Shown here: piece after piece, positions 6,865 to 8,913 of the stretch
Numbering within the stretch: position 1 is the first letter of the stretch
How the letters are laid out: each line of letters starts with the position of its first letter
From: JANWZL01 sp037445185
Lineage (GTDB): Bacteria; Pseudomonadota; Gammaproteobacteria; Burkholderiales; Thiobacillaceae
Length of the DNA stretch: 8,913 bases
NCBI GenBank assembly: GCA_037445185.1
Contig: JBBIKZ010000100.1
Span: forward strand, 1 to 8,913
Reading direction: 5' to 3'
Position numbers and translations under genes: made by a program
The notes under the pieces: model-generated
The model's input: only the letters and a program-made list of their open reading frames with translations
Databases searched by the model: none
What the model was told of the DNA's origin: nothing

Positions 6865-7554
6865 AATCGGGGGCAGACGACTGGCTCGCGCCCTACCACC
6901 GCCTGCTGGCCGCCTACGGTCCGCAGCACTGGTGGCCGGGCGACACACCCTTCGAGGTCATGGTGGGCGCGGTGTTGACCCAGAACACCGCCTGGACGAA
7001 CGTCGAGCGGGCGATCGCCAACCTCACGGCAGCCGGACGCCTGAGCTGCCACGGCATCCTCGCCCTGCCCGACGACGACCTGGCCGAACTGATCCGGCCG
7101 GCCGGCCGGCTATTTCAACGTCAAGGCCAGGCGGCTCAAGGCCCTGTGCGCCTTCCTCGCCGATCAGGGCGTCTGTGCGGCGCCGGAGCGTCTGCGCGAA
7201 CTCGCCCCGGCACCCGAGCTGCGCCGCCGTCTGCTCGCCGTGCAGGGCGTGGGCGAGGAGACGGCCGACTCCATCCTGCTCTACGCCCTCAACCTGCCGG
7301 TGTTCGTGGTGGACGCCTATACACGCCGCATCTTCTCGCGTCTGGGGTTCATCACGGGCAAGGAGGCCTATGGCCACATCCAGCAGCGCTTCATGTCCAG
7401 TCTGCCCGCCGAGGTGGCGCTCTACAACGAATACCACGCCCACATCGTGCACCTGGGCAAGTCCGTCTGCCGGCCACGACCGCGCTGCGGCGCGTGCCCC
7501 CTCAGCGATCGCTGCGCACAAGCCCTCGCGGTGGCAAGGGCGACAGCGTCATGA
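6861..7554 (+). pseudogene. Endonuclease III-like HhH-GPD DNA glycosylase, frameshifted by CCGG
   Basis: Such enzymes flip out and excise damaged bases in base excision repair. The first frame gives VMVGAVLTQNTAWTNVERAI and runs correctly to residue 82 (IRPAG). The second frame resumes with YFNVKARRLK, then the helix-hairpin-helix LAVQGVGEETADSILLYA, VVDAYTRRIF with the conserved catalytic Asp, and an iron-sulfur loop C-x5-C-x2-C-x5-C near the end. The break is at 7094-7109, where CCGG occurs four times; three copies would restore IRPAGYFNVKARRLK and a 229-residue protein of normal family length. The Lys that acts in bifunctional EndoIII (GxGxKTA) is Glu here (GEETAD), which suggests a monofunctional or MagIII-like glycosylase. 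The start overlaps the uvrA stop (ATGA), so the genes are coupled. The frameshift may be a true mutation, a phase-variable switch or a sequencing error; everything else looks intact. Confidence 0.88.
7094..7109 (+). repeat. (CCGG)4 tetranucleotide tract causing the glycosylase frameshift
   Basis: There are four perfect tandem CCGG units inside the glycosylase gene. Removing one unit gives atc cgg ccg gcc ggc tat ttc, which encodes the family-typical IRPAGYF. The tract therefore holds one unit (+4 nt) too many. Short tandem tracts like this are prone to replication slippage. Confidence 0.9.
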
Positions 7555-8514
7555 CGAAGGACGGTTGCGCCGCTCCAGCCAGACCTCCAGCCCCTGGGCG
7601 TTGAGCTCGACGTCATGCGCGATGAGCGCACGCAAGGCCGCCTCGGGCAGCCCGACGCCATGCGCCTCGAGTCGAGCGACGAGCAGGCCCGCCAGGTCGT
7701 CGGCAATGCGCGCGTGCCAGGTTTGGCCGGGCTGTGCCGCCGCCTCGGCGATGCGCACGAAGTCATCGACGAGCGCGTGCAGATCCGCCGCCAGGCGCGG
7801 CAGATCGGTCACCCGGCCGAAGTGGGTCAGATAGGCGGCGTTGGCGCCCAGGGCCAGGATGCGGTCGATGGAGGCATGCATCGCCTCCGGCTCGAACTGC
7901 ACCGGCGTGGTGGTGGGGAAGACGAAAGGGCGGCCGTCGACGTCCAACTCGCGGTAGGACAGCCCGAAGGCATCGCCGGTGAACACCCCGCCGCTCGCCA
8001 GGTCGTGGATGCACAGGTGATGCCGGGCATGACCGGGAGTGTCGAGAAATACCAGCGTGCGGCCGGCCAGATCGAGGCTGAAGCCGTCCTGCGCCTCGAC
8101 GATACGCTCGGGCACCACCGGGACGATCTCGCCATACAGGCGGTGAAATTCCGCCTCCCCGTAGACGGCGGTCGCGCCGGCCACCAGCCGCGTGGGGTCG
8201 GCCATGTGCGGTGCCCCGCGCGGGTGCACCACCAGCCGGGCGTTCGGGCAGCGCGCCACGAGCGCCCCGGCGGCGCCGGCATGGTCCAGATGGACGTGGG
8301 TGAGCAAGATGTAATCGACCGCCTCGGCGCCCAGTCCCAGCGACTGCAAGGCATACAGCACGCGCGGCACGCTGTGGTGGGTGCCGGTATCCACCAGGGC
8401 GACGCGGCCGGCCTGCACGATGCAATACACCGCGGCGAGGCCCGGGCGCAGGTAGCCGGCATCGAGGGCATGGATGCCCTGGCCGTAATCGATCAGCGGT
8501 GGTAAACGTGACAT
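7549..8514 (-). CDS. Metallo-beta-lactamase-fold hydrolase
   Basis: The product is 321 residues, presumably cytoplasmic, with no signal peptide. It has the full set of metal ligands for a two-metal MBL enzyme: THVHLDHAG (His73, His75, Asp77, His78), His162 in DTPGHARHH, Asp181 in FTGDAFG, and His231 in LTHFG. The N-terminus (YGQGIHALDAGY, then VALVDTGTHH at about 38-47) is typical of the fold. The last 80-90 residues are predominantly helical and are not part of the core. The substrate cannot be deduced: glyoxalase II-like thioesterases, lactonases and other hydrolases share these motifs. The gene converges on the glycosylase, with a 6-bp overlap containing both stop codons (TCATGA), and no terminator hairpin separates them. 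Its start is 35 bp from the end of repeat copy 2, so its promoter probably involves or was affected by that element. No clear ribosome binding site is seen. Confidence 0.9.
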   Translation of the reverse strand: MSRLPPLIDYGQGIHALDAGYLRPGLAAVYCIVQAGRVALVDTGTHHSVPRVLYALQSLGLGAEAVDYILLTHVHLDHAGAAGALVARCPNARLVVHPRGAPHMADPTRLVAGATAVYGEAEFHRLYGEIVPVVPERIVEAQDGFSLDLAGRTLVFLDTPGHARHHLCIHDLASGGVFTGDAFGLSYRELDVDGRPFVFPTTTPVQFEPEAMHASIDRILALGANAAYLTHFGRVTDLPRLAADLHALVDDFVRIAEAAAQPGQTWHARIADDLAGLLVARLEAHGVGLPEAALRALIAHDVELNAQGLEVWLERRNRPSS

Positions 8515-8549
8515 CTGGAGAGGTCCGTGGATCGGGCTATGCTGGAATC

Positions 8550-8788
8550 ATCCTAAAAACCTCAGTTGACCGCTCTTTGGCCTTCGCAAAGACGCATGGA
8601 ACCTGACGTTTGCGCCTCCGAGCACGCTCACCCGGAAGGTGAGTCCGCTACGCGCCCGCTTTCGGGTCTGTGCGCGCGTCTGGCTGCGTTGCTCCTCCTT
8701 GCGGGGAACGACCCCGCGGCGTCGTCGCGCCTTGCCAGCCACACGCACAAACCCGCCTTCGGGCGCGTTCAACTGAGGTTTTTAGGAT
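8550..8788. repeat. Interspersed repeat element, copy 2 (complete)
   Basis: This 239-bp element is bounded by perfect 20-bp terminal inverted repeats: atcctaaaaacctcagttga at 8550-8569 and its reverse complement at 8769-8788. The trinucleotide TCA flanks both outer ends (8548-8550 and 8788-8790), but it overlaps the terminus and also follows copy 1, so it is not a secure target duplication. Inside are several hairpins: CTCACC-cggaa-GGTGAG (8627-8643), a gcgggg-aacga-ccccgc stem (8701-8713 region), and a long imperfect pairing of the 8662-8683 region with about 8732-8757. A minus-strand open frame of about 74 codons crosses the element from a TTG but looks fortuitous. No transposase is encoded, so movement would need one in trans. 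It is MITE-like; the family is not recognised. Confidence 0.85.
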
Positions 8789-8848
8789 CATCCCAGATTG
8801 TCCATCAGACCGGCCAGTGCCACCGATCGACAGCCAGACCATGTGAGT

Positions 8849-8913
8849 ATGGAGTATCGCGACTTTCGAGACAGCGCGACGGCCTACGCGGGCCTCGCTT
8901 GCACTTGGCCGGT
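8849..8913 (+). CDS. Possible start of a gene running off the window
   Basis: An ATG at 8849 opens a frame without stops to the window end, reading MEYRDFRDSATAYAGLACTW. The stretch is only 21 codons, has no convincing ribosome binding site, and matches no family that I recognise. Stop-free runs of this length are common in GC-rich DNA. The 60 bp before it (8791-8848) hold nothing identifiable. Confidence 0.2.
   Translation, partial: MEYRDFRDSATAYAGLACTWP

Noticed and set aside
2914..6948. Very long open frame (1344 codons) on the minus strand opposite uvrA
   Set aside because: The plus strand encodes unmistakable UvrA motifs throughout. The antisense frame shows no domain and is expected from strong G/C third-position bias. 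The same applies to the 610-codon antisense frame at 994-2826.
7092..7130. Programmed ribosomal frameshift in the glycosylase
   Set aside because: There is no slippery heptamer or stimulatory structure, and an extra tandem CCGG unit explains the break exactly.
7615..8505. Open plus-strand frame of 296 codons opposite the MBL gene
   Set aside because: It is a mirror of the hydrolase coding sequence, which carries the complete set of metal-binding motifs. The plus frame has no recognisable features.
8548..8772. 74-codon minus-strand frame inside repeat copy 2
   Set aside because: It begins at TTG within the terminal repeat, is highly basic with low complexity, and covers palindromic DNA. A real gene would need evidence of codon-level conservation across copies.
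8547..8791. TCA target-site duplication around repeat copy 2
   Set aside because: The TCA on the right also follows copy 1 (268-270), so it may belong to the element. The left TCA overlaps the terminal repeat, so a duplication cannot be demonstrated.

Overview
The window comes from a high-GC bacterial chromosome. Codon third positions are strongly G/C, and long open antisense frames run throughout as a by-product. Gene content and short dispersed palindromic repeats suggest a gamma- or betaproteobacterium, perhaps a Chromatiales/Thioalkalivibrio-like lineage. That placement is a guess from style; no taxonomic marker is present.

Layout, left to right. (1) 1-270 is the right part of a GC-rich repeat element ending in a conserved terminus. 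(2) It abuts, and seems to have truncated, the C-terminus of an IS1182-type transposase (272-541), whose IS tail runs to about 646. (3) A tightly coupled plus-strand operon follows: a small protein with two PGDYG/GDW-like repeats (683-1078), a giant 1928-residue tandem UvrA with four ABC ATPase domains (1078-6864), and an endonuclease III-like HhH-GPD DNA glycosylase (6861-7554). The first pair overlaps by 1 nt and the second by 4 nt. The glycosylase frame is broken by one extra CCGG in a (CCGG)4 tract. (4) A metallo-beta-lactamase-fold hydrolase lies convergently on the minus strand (7549-8514), sharing a TCATGA stop overlap with the glycosylase. (5) A complete second copy of the repeat element (8550-8788), with perfect 20-bp terminal inverted repeats, sits 35 bp upstream of the hydrolase start. 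(6) The last 125 bp have no confident gene.

The clear biological theme is DNA repair: a double-length UvrA-type damage-recognition ATPase made together with a base-excision glycosylase and an uncharacterised small partner. The whole block is bracketed by two copies of the same repeat in the same orientation.

The most unusual feature lies inside the giant uvrA. Two inter-domain linkers are built from a 39-bp palindromic DNA repeat (three copies) plus related sequence. The repeat is translated in two different reading frames without breaking the protein, so non-coding repeat DNA appears to have been turned into protein linkers.
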